Assembly: GCA_018398805.1 (NCBI GenBank)
Contig: JAGFBZ010002346.1
Location: forward strand, 124,001-188,000
Origin: Hirundichthys speculiger
Taxonomy: Eukaryota > Chordata > Actinopteri > Beloniformes > Exocoetidae
Direction: 5' to 3'
Length of the DNA stretch: 64,000 nucleotides
This document shows positions 10,395-21,377 of this stretch, piece by piece. Below the pieces are notes generated by a model. It saw only the letters and a list, made by a program, of their open reading frames with translations, ran no database searches and was not told the DNA's origin. Positions within the stretch are counted from its first letter, which is position 1. Every line of letters starts with the position of its first letter. The position numbers and the translations under genes are program-made.

Positions 10395-11014
10395 TAGAGA
10401 TGCACATTTTGGAATTTTTTTTATGACCGTTAACCGACGCCCTTTAACGGTTAATAACCGTTAACCAATAAGTCCGGGAGGGTTGGCTGCCGCGATGTTG
10501 CGCGCGTTGTCATGGACGCATGCGGACACTTCCCGTGTATACTCTCGCGGCAGTGTGTCACCGTCAGCTTGTCGCAGAGATGCCGCCGTCACTTTTGATT
10601 TATGCTAGCGCGGTCTCCGCTATGTTATTCCACGCCACAACGCAAGAGTGACAATCACGAACTAGCTAAACTTACTAAACGTATCTCTTGCGCTTTTCCA
10701 CTTCCTCACCGTCTCGGCCGTATCCACACCCACATTCATCGCTATCTCCCTCCATGAATTACTAGAATATGTGCTGTCTTTGTAGTGTGGAGAACCAGAA
10801 TCGTACAGATGTGGGTACTTCCTCATTTTTTCGATGACGCGCTCTTTTCTACGCAGATGTAGAATTGACCAATCAGAGGCTTGTTGCACCTGTCGACACG
10901 CCCCCATGAGTTGATTGAATTACGTAGCTTAAAAACAAAATTGACCGTTAACAGTAACTCTAACCGATTAATACTAACGGTTAACGGTTAAACGGTTAAC
11001 CGTGTGCATCCCTC
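10395..11014. mobile_element. hAT-type element carrying a MADF-like exon, TSD GTCTCACA
   Basis: The termini TAGAGATGCAC and GTGCATCCCTC are inverted and flanked by perfect 8-bp repeats GTCTCACA (10387-10394, 11015-11022). Subterminal GGTTAACGGTTAA-type repeats occur at both ends. The centre is unlike a transposon: it is GC-richer and contains an antisense open frame with a MADF domain. Confidence 0.8.
10662..10907 (-). pseudogene. MADF-domain fragment inside the hAT element
   Basis: The 81-codon frame contains [16 protein letters not shown], then [13 protein letters not shown] and VRKWKSARDTF. This is the aromatic/Trp pattern of the MADF (Adf-1 Myb-like) DNA-binding domain, normally about 85 residues. 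MADF proteins are encoded by host genes and by PIF/Harbinger-type transposons. Only about one exon is present; its first residues (MGACRQVQQASDWSILHL) look non-family. It may be a captured exon or the remains of a mobile element's own DNA-binding protein. Confidence 0.7.
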
Positions 11015-11145
11015 GTCTCACACCTTCATTACCTTCATCAGAACTAGCAGTCGTGATTATGATGAGCTGTTTGCAAAATGAGAGGTGAGAACAAGGTTTG
11101 ATGACGTTTGTCAAGCCAAATTCTCGTATTATGCACCGCTGTTAC

Positions 11146-11580
11146 TAGAGCTGTAGCGATACACTGATCTCGCGATACGATACACGATACACGATACTCA
11201 GCTCATGATACGATATATATCCATATTCATCTTACAATACATTTACATCATTTTCCGAAAGATTTTAAAGGGATAAAGTGATTTTGGTGACATCTTGTGA
11301 GTGTTCCAATCACTTTGTTTGAATTAATTGATCTGAAAGCATCAATTACACATTATATGGCTGACAGGCAGCTTGCAAATGCTGGACAAAATGAATAAAA
11401 GATGTGTTAAGAAAAATTGTTTCATTTACTTATATAATACAAATTGTTGCTTGCAAGGTTTTAAAGGTGGGACACAGGGGTTTTGAAAGAAGCTTAGAAT
11501 ATCGATACCTGCGGCTGAAATATCGATACTCGATAAAATATCGATATATATTGCAGAATCGATAAAATCGCTCAGCTCTA
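11146..11580. mobile_element. hAT-type MITE, 435 bp, TSD GCTGTTAC
   Basis: The termini TAGAGCTGTAGCGATACAC and CTCAGCTCTA are inverted, with perfect 8-bp flanks GCTGTTAC (11138-11145, 11581-11588). It is the uninterrupted relative of 6971-8100. Confidence 0.86.
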
Positions 11581-12227
11581 GCTGTTACATTGGTGAACTT
11601 CAGGCGACCCAGCATGCATGTTTGATGTTTAAGTATTAATTCATCCACTTGCTGGACACGCTTTCTCCTAATGTAAAGCTGAAGGTTGTTGAGTTTCTCG
11701 TATCAGGTGACAGATGTGGGTTTGTTCACGACAGGTAGCAGGTTATCCATCACAGGGCCAGTAGAGAGACCGACACTTTCAATTAGTTAGACTCAACGAA
11801 TAATCCAACATGCATGTTTTTTGGAGTGTGAGTGGAAACCCACGCAGTTACGGGGAGAAGAAACACAGCTCACGCAGGAAGTCGCCAGCTTCCGCCTCTG
11901 ACCGTGTCCACCACTTATGCAGCTCTAATTATTGCTGGTTGCATTTCCTGACTGGGATCTGGAAGACAAAATTGATCTGTCATGATCTCACTGAGCACCG
12001 AGCTGGTTTATGAAGTCCAGCGAGGACACGAGGAACCAAAATGCACCGCTGAGGTGATGCTGCTGTGCAGCTTTGATGTCATGCACTATTCACAGCTGAG
12101 AGTGAGGTCACGGCGGATCAGGTGTGAGCTGATGATGATACAGTTACTCCGTCCTCCTCTGCTGCACCCGAAGAGTCGAACAGCCTCTGTTGCATCATCC
12201 ACTCAGGTGAAAAGTAGCAACGTGCAC

Positions 12228-13350
12228 TACGGGTGCACGATAACTATCGGGCCGATAACAGGAAATTATGACGTCAATCCGATAACTCCGATATCACAAC
12301 AAATAGCCCCGATAACATATATATTTTTGTCAACACAGCAGTGCCTCGCTCCCTCTGAGTCTTAAATGACCGCCAGTGAATGTTATGTTCATGTAACGTT
12401 GGCATAATCAGAAAAACGATTTTCTCAATTAGGAAAATCAAGAATACCCCCTCATGCCAGAAAACAACTTGTTAATTCGGTCATAATTTTAGTAGTTGCT
12501 AACTTGAATCAATATTCGCAGTATTTTCCCACATGTTACACGTTAAAAAGAACAAAATTAGAAAAGGATGAAAGAACGACTAGCAAACGAGGGAATGGAG
12601 GAATTTATGTTACACCTTGAATGCAGCCTGCAGCACAGCGTACTGATCACAACAAACATGGCGGCGATGGCGTGGAACTTCGTTAAAGTTTCAGAAGAAG
12701 ATAGTTTGGTGGTTATTTGTGACAAATGTTCCAAGCGAATTCTACGAGGAGGGAAGCACAAGCTTTAATACGTAAAACCCAACCAGCCACCTACAACATA
12801 ACAATCACTTCCATGGAGTTTTGAAATCGCGCTAACGCAAGCTAATGCTAACGTGAGCAAGCCAGCAGCAGTCTCACCTCTGCTCTCCCTCATCTCTCTC
12901 ATCTAAAGCTTCCATGAGATAAAAAAAAACAAAAAAAATCACTGAACCTCATTTACTTTAATTAAAGGTATTAATTTAAATGGAACCACAAGCCAAAATC
13001 CTTAAAAGTAAATCTTTTTCAGTTTGTAATTTTGATGCATGTATTTCCATCAGTTCAAGGAGCCTTTATTTTTTATATCAGTCAGTAATGAACCTTATTT
13101 AAGTTAATGTGAGATATCAAATAGGTTTGTTTGATAGATTTACGAAAATATTTGAGAGGCTTCCCAATAGTTTTTCAATGGAAAAAATAAATATCTGTTC
13201 ATTTAAAGAGTCAAAACTGTTTTTGATTGTGTTCATAGTTTTGATGTAATAATCTTAGCTATATGTGTGTGTTATCGGTTATCGGTATCGGCCTTTAGGA
13301 GCTGAAAGTTATCGGTATCAGTTTTAAAAAACAGTTATCGTGCCTCCCTA
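12228..13350. mobile_element. hAT element remnant with BED finger, TSD ACGTGCAC
   Basis: The ends TACGGGTGCACGATAAC and GTTATCGTGCCTCCCTA are inverted, and perfect 8-bp flanks ACGTGCAC lie at 12220-12227 and 13351-13358. At 1123 bp it is far too short for an autonomous hAT, but the centre keeps part of a ZBED-type transposase. Confidence 0.83.
12568..12768 (+). pseudogene. BED zinc-finger remnant of a hAT transposase
   Basis: The frame contains AWNFVKVSEEDSLVVICDKC followed by RILRGGKHK. This is the W-x-(F/Y)-F...C-x2-C half of a BED finger that begins ZBED-like hAT transposases; the His pair and catalytic domain are missing. It is truncated just after RGGK, where related proteins carry on to the histidines. 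Confidence 0.6.
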
Positions 13351-13847
13351 ACGTGCACGTACTGAGTACGATACTTCAAATGCGGTACTGGAATACAGTT
13401 TTGAAGCTTTACCAGAGCATTTGTCCTCTGCTTTATTTCACAGGGCAATTTTGTGCTTTCTGTTTGACATTACTTTTAAAATGGAGCTCCTCACAGTAAA
13501 CAATCTTTAAATGTTCTGAGATTAATATGAAAAACATCTGTCGTCTGTGAAGGCTGAGGCACCGCTGAAAACACAGCACCGCGTATTTTAGTTGGACCTG
13601 AGGAAAAGAATGGTCAACCTTTTGAAAAAGGTTGGGTTTGAAAAAGAAAAGTCTGTCTTCAGAAACGTCTCCAGCCAAAAATCACTGGATGTTGCAAAAA
13701 GTAAGATGAGAGTTAATATTGAGGCGGCGTTTCCTCGATTGTTGACAGGTGAGGGAGCAGAGGGGACTGAGAGGTGTTGCCGTGGTGAGAGGAGTTTTAC
13801 GTTGGGGTGTGATTTATCCTGGTGAAATCCTAAAAGTAAGTGTGGAC

Positions 13848-14542
13848 TGTCATGGAAGAATTTGAATATAACAAATTCTCAGAGATGGAAAGGGTGTTCT
13901 GCGAGAATTTGAATAGCGACTGTCTAGGTGTTAACTCCCTTTTCTCTGAACTTCTCCAGACGAAAGGAGTTGACACCTCTATCAGTGTATTGTGACAATT
14001 TTCCCAGAGAAGAAGCCAATCACATGGAGGGGGAAACCTTTCCCCCCCACACCTACCAAACGCATATCCTTCCCCTTTGGTCTTTTGAAACTGTCTTCAC
14101 ACTCCCCAAATGTTTATTGAACCAGTTCCTGTTTTTGATCAACAAGGATTTCTCTTTGCTACAAGAAATGTTAATTGATTAACCAGCTCCTGCCTTTGAT
14201 CAACAAAGTTTTCTTTGGTCTAAGATATGTAAAATGACCGACCAGTTCCTGCCTTTTGATCAATAAGACTTCCTTGTGTAAGAGATGTAAATTGCCTTTT
14301 GGTGAATAAGCCTTCTTTGTTTTTGAGATGTAATTTGCCTTTTGGTCTGTCAGGCCACTAGTATATAAGAGATGTTAATTTGTACTGACGCGGGCGCAAT
14401 CATCCAGCCGACAGGCTTGCATGACTGTGCCCCCGCTGTTGCGCTCAGCTGAAATAAACCTGGATAAAAGTTTGAGCTCTGCTGTTGCATTTGTTAAAGA
14501 TCTATAATTTTAATTTGTGCAATTAATAAAATTGCCACAACA
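13848..14542 (+). repeat. 5' LTR
   Basis: 695 bp, starting TGTCATGGAAG and ending GCCACAACA. The U3 part holds about four imperfect tandem units of some 58-62 bp around ACCAGTTCCTG...TTGATCAA (14115-14345), as in enhancer repeats. A TATATAA box lies at 14362-14368 and a polyadenylation signal AATAAA at 14453-14458. Confidence 0.93.
14362..14368 (+). promoter_or_regulatory. LTR TATA box
   Basis: TATATAA lies about 90 bp upstream of the AATAAA signal and downstream of the U3 repeats, the expected place for the proviral promoter. The copy in the 3' LTR is at 19754-19760. Confidence 0.75.
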
Positions 14543-14543
14543 T

Positions 14544-14561
14544 TTGGCGTCACGAACAGGA
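14544..14561 (+). other. Primer-binding-site-like sequence
   Basis: TTGGCGTCACGAACAGGA follows the 5' LTR immediately and contains the TGG expected for pairing with the CCA end of a tRNA. Which tRNA is not certain; the inferred discriminator base (G) would be compatible with a serine or arginine tRNA. Confidence 0.55.
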
Positions 14562-14970
14562 TTCCACGAGTGAAACTTTGTCGGAGAGGTCCCTGGTGGT
14601 TTGGCCGCCGTGAGGACAAATTACCTCAGCTCTACCATGATTGAAAATAATGTAGAGACCAGGACGAAACCGCTCCGACTTCGGGACACCGCTGGAATCA
14701 TCGGACCTCCTTAGGAGAACTCCGATCAGAGGCAACAGGGTGAGCTCCTTTTTTAATTTAGGACTATCTGAGAGGACTGGTCTGATATTAGGGTGAATCT
14801 GCAGACCTAAACGACCCTAAGAAATAAAATACGGTCTGAAGGATAAGTCTATTGTATCTACGAAGCATTTATTGCGAAATAGAGGACAAGTAGACGCGGC
14901 ATTTTAGCACTTTTGCGCCGGTGAAGGATCACGAAGGCAGAAAGGCCAGCAGGAGACGTCCTGACTGAAA

Positions 14971-15460
14971 ATGGTAACAGATCTGTTCAGCCAGACAGTC
15001 CTCCAAGATACTCCAACCGGTAAAGACATGTCAAAGAAGTATGGGCCCCGGGGTGTGGATGTGTAAATGAAGGTTGAGAGGATGTGGATCTCCAGAGGGT
15101 GAGAGTCTCAGTACGACTCAGATCTAGAAAGTAAAGGAATGTATTGAAAGGAATAGGACGTCCTGATAAAAAAAAGAGAAAAGAAAAAAAAATCAGATCT
15201 GATGGTATTATTGGTAAATAGAGAAGCACCACAGGTACCTATTAATTTCTTTTTTTTAGAAGAGGTTGATTGTATTTGATTTGATTTTTTTTATTTTTTG
15301 AGCATGTATATGAAATTTAGAAGGACGACGGGGCTTGAGTGGAGATGTGGCTGGACGGACTGATAACGCATCAGTACCTGGGAGCCAGATCAGCTCTCAG
15401 CCCCGCGTCTGTAAAACAGTGATGTTTCACCTCTTCTGTCTTTGCTCCTGCTATACAGGC
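14971..15460 (+). other. Provirus leader / degraded gag 5' region
   Basis: An ATG at 14971 opens a short frame (MVTDLFSQTV...) that stops after about 30 codons. Downstream frames are closed by several stops and by A/T runs. Position between the primer site and the gag remnant suggests the leader and matrix region, but nothing specific is recognisable. Confidence 0.35.
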
Positions 15461-15739
15461 TAAACTGCGACTGAATTGCACACGGATCTGGACTCGTCTC
15501 TTCCGCTGCTGCCGCCTCCAGTTTTCTCCCGGTCCTCCTGCGTCGCCTGATGCCCGTGTCGGTCCGGCGCATTCACCGTCTCCAAATTAAAATCTTGGAG
15601 CTGACACAACCAGCGCAGTTTGTCGCTCTCCCCAGAGACAGAGACAGGCCACTGAAGGCCGAGGAGATATTCAAACCACCACTCAGAGTTGGCTTTGGCT
15701 GACTGATCATGCTGGGACCACCAAAATACACTCTGGATT

Positions 15740-16165
15740 AGATGGACCTGATGATCGTACCGGTCCTCCTGGGCCCTGGAAAGCTTCTGTGTTCTGCAAT
15801 TATGGATGGACTGAAACCTGATGTTGCTGCGCAAATTCATCAACTTTACGTGGATTATATATAAGAGATATAAAACACACCTGGATGAGCTTCACAGACA
15901 TGCATGTTATGCACTGAATGTGCTGTCTGACAAAAGCAGAGATCGATCGGCGACCAAAAGGGACTCAGAACTTCACACAGCCACACTAACGCTGCTCTCT
16001 GGACTGATTCAGCAGCGAGCCATGGCAGACGCCGCGGCCGCTGACAGACGTAACGGCAACTAGCAGCCTGGAGAACTTGACCAATGCCATAACTGGTCAA
16101 ACTGGACATTGGAACGGTGAATGTCCCGGAACCGCTCGAGATTTTGTCATGGGAGGCCGGGTGGA
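15740..16165 (+). pseudogene. gag capsid/nucleocapsid remnant of the provirus
   Basis: Two plus-strand frames carry capsid-end-like sequence (GLKPDVAAQIHQLYVDY, then in another frame HLDELHRHACYALNVL). About 180 bp later, at 16083-16130, is what appears to be a single CCHC zinc knuckle split between frames with one cysteine altered. Stops and shifts separate the parts, so no Gag protein could be made. The antisense frame 15460-15843 is a shadow. Confidence 0.5.
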
Positions 16166-16929
16166 CTGATGGCGTGCGGGGAGGAGACGACCCCAGAGGA
16201 TGTGATGACGCGTGAAAGGAGAAGTGAGACATCACAGACACACACAAACCTGCAGCTGCAGTAACACACACACATACTACAACTTATATTTTTCTCTGTA
16301 ATGATGTTTGTAAGTCTTTTCCAGTTTTTAACTTGGATGTAACAGGTGTATCTGAACCATTCATGGTAGATTCTGCACGACTCATCCTGTGTTAAAATCG
16401 TGTTTGACCTTCCTGCTCTTCTGAGAGGACGTTAAATTTTCTCTCAATTTCTGGCATCTGGTCACCGCGCCAAAGAGAGACTTTTTACTGTACCACTTCC
16501 TTGTTTCTCTCCAGGAACAGGAAGTTTTAAACATAGCTTTATTCTGTCAGATTTGTTGTGTCCCATAAATCTTTTGGGAAGGACCTAATGTATATTAAGG
16601 CTAAAAAATCACATCAGGTGCTGAAGGTCTCCACATAACTCAGACCCCTATCACATCCTGAAGAAGGTGATTATGAACACACCATGTTAAAGCATAGTTA
16701 TACCACTCCATCATATGCTTACCAAAAAAAAATTGGAGATGGCCCCTGACCTCTGAAAATTGGATGAATTTATGTCGTGCAAGGACACGACTAAATTCAG
16801 ACTATATGAAGGAAGGGGATTTGCATTGCATATCTTTCTTTAGTCTAGGTGGCCAAGATCCAGAATAAGAGAGACACTTTACAGAAAAAGTATGTATATA
16901 GATATATATTTATATATATGATATGTTAA

Positions 16930-16984
16930 CCCCGTGACCCTTCAGAGGATGAAACGGGTATAGATAATGGATGGATGGATGGAT
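16930..16984 (+). repeat. Short LINE 3'-end insertion inside the provirus
   Basis: CCCCGTGACCCTTCAGAGGATGAAAC... ends in (ATGG)n, the usual 3' end of truncated fish LINE/SINE copies. It is flanked by GATATGTTAA (16920-16929) and GATACGTTAA (16985-16994), a 10-bp duplication with one mismatch. It therefore landed in the provirus sequence. Confidence 0.65.
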
Positions 16985-17170
16985 GATACGTTAAGTGTTG
17001 TATGTATGTTTTGTGCTTTGTCTGTCTCACTAACCCCCCCTTTTATTCCATTGTCCAAGCCATCTGATGCAGAGTGGCATGAGCTAGGACAAATTTGTTT
17101 GTCAAGGGGACAGTGTAACTGATTGGAAACCTACCCCCGATAAGGGTGTGTTCTATTCTCCCTGTTGTAG

Positions 17171-18760
17171 ATGTATAAACAGACCATGAATGAAATGACT
17201 CAATGCCAGAAAACCGCGCGGCTGGTAGTTGATGACAATTTCATCTGTTTATCCTCCGAACTTTTCTCCTTTCCCCACATACCAGAAGCCCTGAAAGACG
17301 TGCCCCCCTCTGTGGAGGATGGTATGCCCCACCCCCGTGATCTGAGACACACCTCTCCCTAACCCTGATTTGGTTCTCTTTGTTAATGGCTCATCCTTAC
17401 TTCATCCCTCAAGGAAGAACTGTGTAGGATTTGCTGTATGTTCTCATCTTTTTGTCTTGTCCTCAGACCTGCTCAGACTGCTGAAGTTCTGATGGGAAGT
17501 CTGATGGTAAATGTGATACAGATCTCTGCTCTGTTAGATGCTATTCTGTTGCGTGTCTGGTGAAGTGTACAGCTCACACAGGCAAAAAAATGACTTTGTC
17601 TCTAAGGGAAATGCTATGGCTGATGTTACTGCTAAAACTGCAGCACTTAAACCTCCTGATCCCATCATGCTGTCTACACACACCCAGACACCAGACCTCT
17701 CTTCACTCCCTGCTGTCCAGTCTTTTTCTACTCCCCAAGAAAGAGCCTTGTGGAAGTCACATGGCTGCTTCATCTCTCCTGAAGGAGTGTGGACATCCCC
17801 AGGCGGGAAGCCATGCCTTCCCAAACACTTCTTTCCTTGGTTTGCTAAATGGACACATGGGTTGGACCATGTATCCAAGGGAGGAATGCTGCAACAGATA
17901 ACCTCCTTATGGTTCACAAATGGCTTCACCACAGTGGCAGAAAACTATTGTAAAAAAATGCCTCATCTGTGCATCCAATAATGCTGGCAGAGCCTTAAAT
18001 ATGAACCCCGCTGGTCACCCACAAGCCAACAAACCCTTTGATCACCTAATGATGGATTTTATAGAATTAAGTCCATCAGAAGGTAAAAAAAAAAAAATAT
18101 TGTCTTGTGATTGTGGACATGTTTTCAAAATGGCTTGAGGCTTTTCCAGCCAAACATGCAGACAGCAGCGCAGTGGCAAAGGCCCTGTTGACAGAAATCA
18201 TTCCAAGATGGGGAATTCCTGGAAGAATTTCTACCCATTTTGTGAACAAAGCCCTCACAGAGGTGAGTGAAAGGTTAGGTTTTCATCTTAAAACCCACTG
18301 CTCCTACCACCCCCTGAGTCAGGAGGAGCAGTAGAGAGAAACGGTTCACTAAAATTAAACTGGCCAAATGCGCATGTGTAAACGGACAAAAACAATTCAA
18401 GTCCTTTTGAAATTCTGTTTGGACGACCATCCATGATTGGAATTGAACCCCCACGGTGGAGAGCTCTCTCTACTGACACATGTGACAGCAAAATGATTGT
18501 TTATTGCCAAAACCTGTCAAAAGCCCCATCACAGGTGCAGACTGCAGTGAAAGCGTCCCTGCCAGGGCCAGCTGAGGGCCCTCTACATCCTTTTGCGACC
18601 CGGTGATTGGATCCGAGCAAAAGGAACTTCGAAGGATGCACTGGAAATCTGGGGGGTGACGAGGTCCATTCCGGATATTTCTCACCACCTATACGGCAGT
18701 AAAAATCACTGAAAGGGCCACCTGGACACACACAAGTCACTGCAGACGGTTCTCAGGTAC
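17171..18760 (+). pseudogene. pol remnant: RNase H and integrase, multiply frameshifted
   Basis: In order: a connection-like start (17171-17362); an RNase H piece with DLVLFVNGSS and later GNAMADVTAK (about 17350-17640), the middle being lost; the integrase zinc-binding region, with its His pair in one frame and the Cys pair in the next, broken at an A7 run (17952-17958); and the integrase core starting LMMDFIEL, broken again at an A12 run (18085-18096). The second catalytic Asp is not found where expected (RISTHFVNK), and the stretch to the third acidic residue ends in a stop near 18332. The integrase C-terminal domain continues to about 18755 in several frames. Layout and wording are gammaretrovirus-like. 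Not functional. Confidence 0.8.
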
Positions 18761-19225
18761 TCCTCCTGAGAACCACAAAGAAAACTGGTCTCTCAACACA
18801 GGGCAGAATAATCCCTGAGACCAGTTCCCGTGGAGGTAGTCTACCCTCCACGCGGCAACGATAAAAATTGCTTACTTTGTAAGCTTCCTCTGGGCTGATT
18901 CTGGTTTCAACACCAGTACCTTTATTCCATGGAAGGACACGAACGCCCATAAGATTGATCATCATGACCATCAGAGGCTCACAGCACATCGGATGTCCAC
19001 CAAGAATAAATCCAGCTGTTATGTTCACTGTGTCATTTTGTTATGATGTTATATTGTTGTATAATCTCCTTGGCAAAATCTTTGGTTTGAATATTCAATA
19101 CTACAGTGCTTACAACCTTCCTTCAACAGTCAGACCCTCTGTTCCTTTGCCTTCCCAGGAAGACATTGAAAACCAGAGCATGGAATTCTTTGAAATATAG
19201 AATGATTAAAATGTTGTAAATTTAA
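18760..19225 (+). other. Provirus segment in env position, not recognisable
   Basis: About 470 bp lie between the integrase end and the purine tract. Only short frames occur; one (18955-19200) is hydrophobic in its middle, but no envelope motifs are seen. An intact env would need more than 1.5 kb, so it is deleted. Confidence 0.4.
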
Positions 19226-19239
19226 TAAAAAGGGAGGAG
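19226..19239 (+). other. Polypurine tract
   Basis: AAAAAGGGAGGAG lies directly before the 3' LTR start, where plus-strand DNA priming occurs in retroviruses. Confidence 0.75.
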
Positions 19240-19934
19240 TGTCATGGAAGAATTTGAATATAACAAATTCTCAGAGATGGAAAGGGTGTTCTGCGAGAAT
19301 TTGAATAGCGACTGTCTAGGTGTTAACTCCCTTTTCTCTGAACTTCTCCAGACGAAAGGAGTTGACACCTCTATCAGTGTATTGTGACAATTTTCCCAGA
19401 GAAGAAGCCAATCACATGGAGGGGGAAACCTTTCCCCCCCACACCTACCAAACGCATATCCTTCCCCTTTGGTCTTTTGAAACTGTCTTCACACTCCCCA
19501 AATGTTTATTGAACCAGTTCCTGTTTTTGATCAACAAGGATTTCTCTTTGCTACAAGAAATGTTAATTGATTAACCAGCTCCTGCCTTTGATCAACAAAG
19601 TTTTCTTTGGTCTAAGATATGTAAAATGACCGACCAGTTCCTGCCTTTTGATCAATAAGACTTCCTTGTGTAAGAGATGTAAATTGCCTTTTGGTGAATA
19701 AGCCTTCTTTGTTTTTGAGATGTAATTTGCCTTTTGGTCTGTCAGGCCACTAGTATATAAGAGATGTTAATTTGTACTGACGCGGGCGCAATCATCCAGC
19801 CGACAGGCTTGCATGACTGTGCCCCCGCTGTTGCGCTCAGCTGAAATAAACCTGGATAAAAGTTTGAGCTCTGCTGTTGCATTTGTTAAAGATCTATAAT
19901 TTTAATTTGTGCAATTAATAAAATTGCCACAACA
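19240..19934 (+). repeat. 3' LTR
   Basis: By eye it is base-for-base the same as the 5' LTR at a constant offset of 5392, including the U3 tandem units, TATATAA (19754-19760) and AATAAA (19845-19850). Followed by GGAC, the duplicated target. Confidence 0.93.
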
Positions 19935-20169
19935 GGACTCAGAGTTGGGCTGTAGAAAGTGAAGTGGGTTTTTTTTTTCTGTTCAGCTGCTGAGTCAGCA
20001 TTTTTTCTTTTCTTTTTAGTCATCCTTTTATTGTTACAATGTTTGGAGTCTAAGCTTACACCTGGACAGTCCAGTGTTCGTAACGTATTAATCTGGTCAA
20101 CTACACCCACTCACTTTACAAAAATGTAAAGGGTCTGGTACTTTGTGGAGACTTTGTGGAATGATTGAT

Positions 20170-20922
20170 TAGGGGTGAGTATTGGCAAGGACCTCGCAAT
20201 ATGACATGTATCACGATACTAGGGTCATGATACAATATTATCACGATATCATGATATATTGCGATATTCTACCCAGTTAATATCAAAATTAAAAGTAGAG
20301 ATGAAAAATCAAGTTGCTGTATACAGTCATGGAAAAAATTATTAGACCACCCTTGTTTTCTTCAGTTTCTTGTTCATTTTTAATGCCTGGTACAACTAAA
20401 GGTACATTTGTTTGGACAAACATAACGATAACCACAAAGATTGCTCATAAGAGTTTTATTTAAGAGCTGATATCTTACCATTTTCCATGGTTTTCTTGAT
20501 TATAACCTAAATCACTTAAGTTTTTACATCAATAGCTATGGCGTTGTACTGCCAAAAACACTGTTTTTATGCATTTAGTGTTTTCTTTTCTGTCTGTTTT
20601 AGTCACGTGATGACGTTTAGTGGTACCAGGTATTAAAATGAACAAGAAAGTGAAGAAAAAATGGTGGGCTAATAATTTTTTCCATGACTGTATGTTCATC
20701 AGATGATATTGATCATTCAGAGGACAAATTGAGTCAAAACTATTTGCTTGAAAATAACCTATTTATAGTTTATTATTAGTGTTTTTGCACATTTAAGTAA
20801 CCATTACAACATACTGACAGCATTGTAACCACTGTAAATTTTTTCGAGCTGAAATATCGATATTATATTGGGTGGGCGAATATCACGATATATCGCCAAA
20901 TCGATTTTTTTTCACACCCCTA
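20170..20922. mobile_element. hAT-type MITE with nested mariner MITE, TSD TGATTGAT
   Basis: The ends TAGGGGTGAGTATTGGC and TTCACACCCCTA are inverted, with perfect 8-bp flanks TGATTGAT (20162-20169, 20923-20930). Same family as 52032-53017 and 54609-56215. It is split by a Tc1/mariner-type insertion at 20324-20690. Confidence 0.87.
20324..20690. mobile_element. Tc1/mariner-type MITE nested at a TA site
   Basis: The ends CAGTCATGGAAAAAATTATT and AATAATTTTTTCCATGACTG are near-perfect inverted repeats of about 20 bp, flanked by TA on both sides. Removing it restores the host-element sequence seen uninterrupted at 52220-52235. A partial second copy is at 50216-50453. Confidence 0.87.
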
Positions 20923-21377
20923 TGATTGATACAGTCGTGTCCAGCAGCCACTTCTGGAATTCACTGTAATGAATAGGTCAGATTTGTGTCATCAATCTTT
21001 TTTTTTCATTCTGTTTATTCATTCCTTTCTAGTGTCCATGTTTTGTTGATGTTTTGTTCAAACAGTTGTGACGTCATTCAGAAATTACTTACCCTCCCTT
21101 TAAGCAAAAGACCTGAATACTTCGAAATCTGAGTAGGTAATTATAGTAAACTGATAGTTGCTTTCTTTTTAACTTGGAGAAAATGTCTTTTTTTTTCTCT
21201 TTTTCAGAGACAGTGGCTTTTCCGGTTCTCGACAGAGCTCTTCTAAACTAAACCTATGAACGCAGCGTGGCCTAATAACAGAGCAGTTATTGATTAAACC
21301 GGGCCACCTGCAGCCTGGCGCTTCCTTCTCCTATTAACCTGACTCTGCAGTAACGTGACTGTTTGTTTCCTCCCCAG

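Larger units (their letters stand above)
13848..19934 (+). mobile_element. Defective endogenous retrovirus (gammaretrovirus-like) in arhgef28 intron 1
   Basis: A complete proviral outline is present: two 695-bp LTRs (13848-14542, 19240-19934) with TG...CA ends, a 4-bp duplication GGAC outside them (13844-13847, 19935-19938), a primer-binding-site-like sequence after the 5' LTR, and a purine tract before the 3' LTR. Between them, gag and pol are broken by stops and frameshifts, most of protease and reverse transcriptase is missing, and no clear env is seen. The LTRs look identical over all 695 bp, so insertion is recent, while the coding interior is decayed. It lies in the sense direction of arhgef28. 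Confidence 0.92.

Noticed and set aside
15460..15843. 127-codon minus-strand frame in the provirus
   Set aside because: Antisense to the gag remnant; no domain; treated as a shadow.
17534..17932. 132-codon minus-strand frame
   Set aside because: Antisense to the RNase H/integrase remnant of the provirus.
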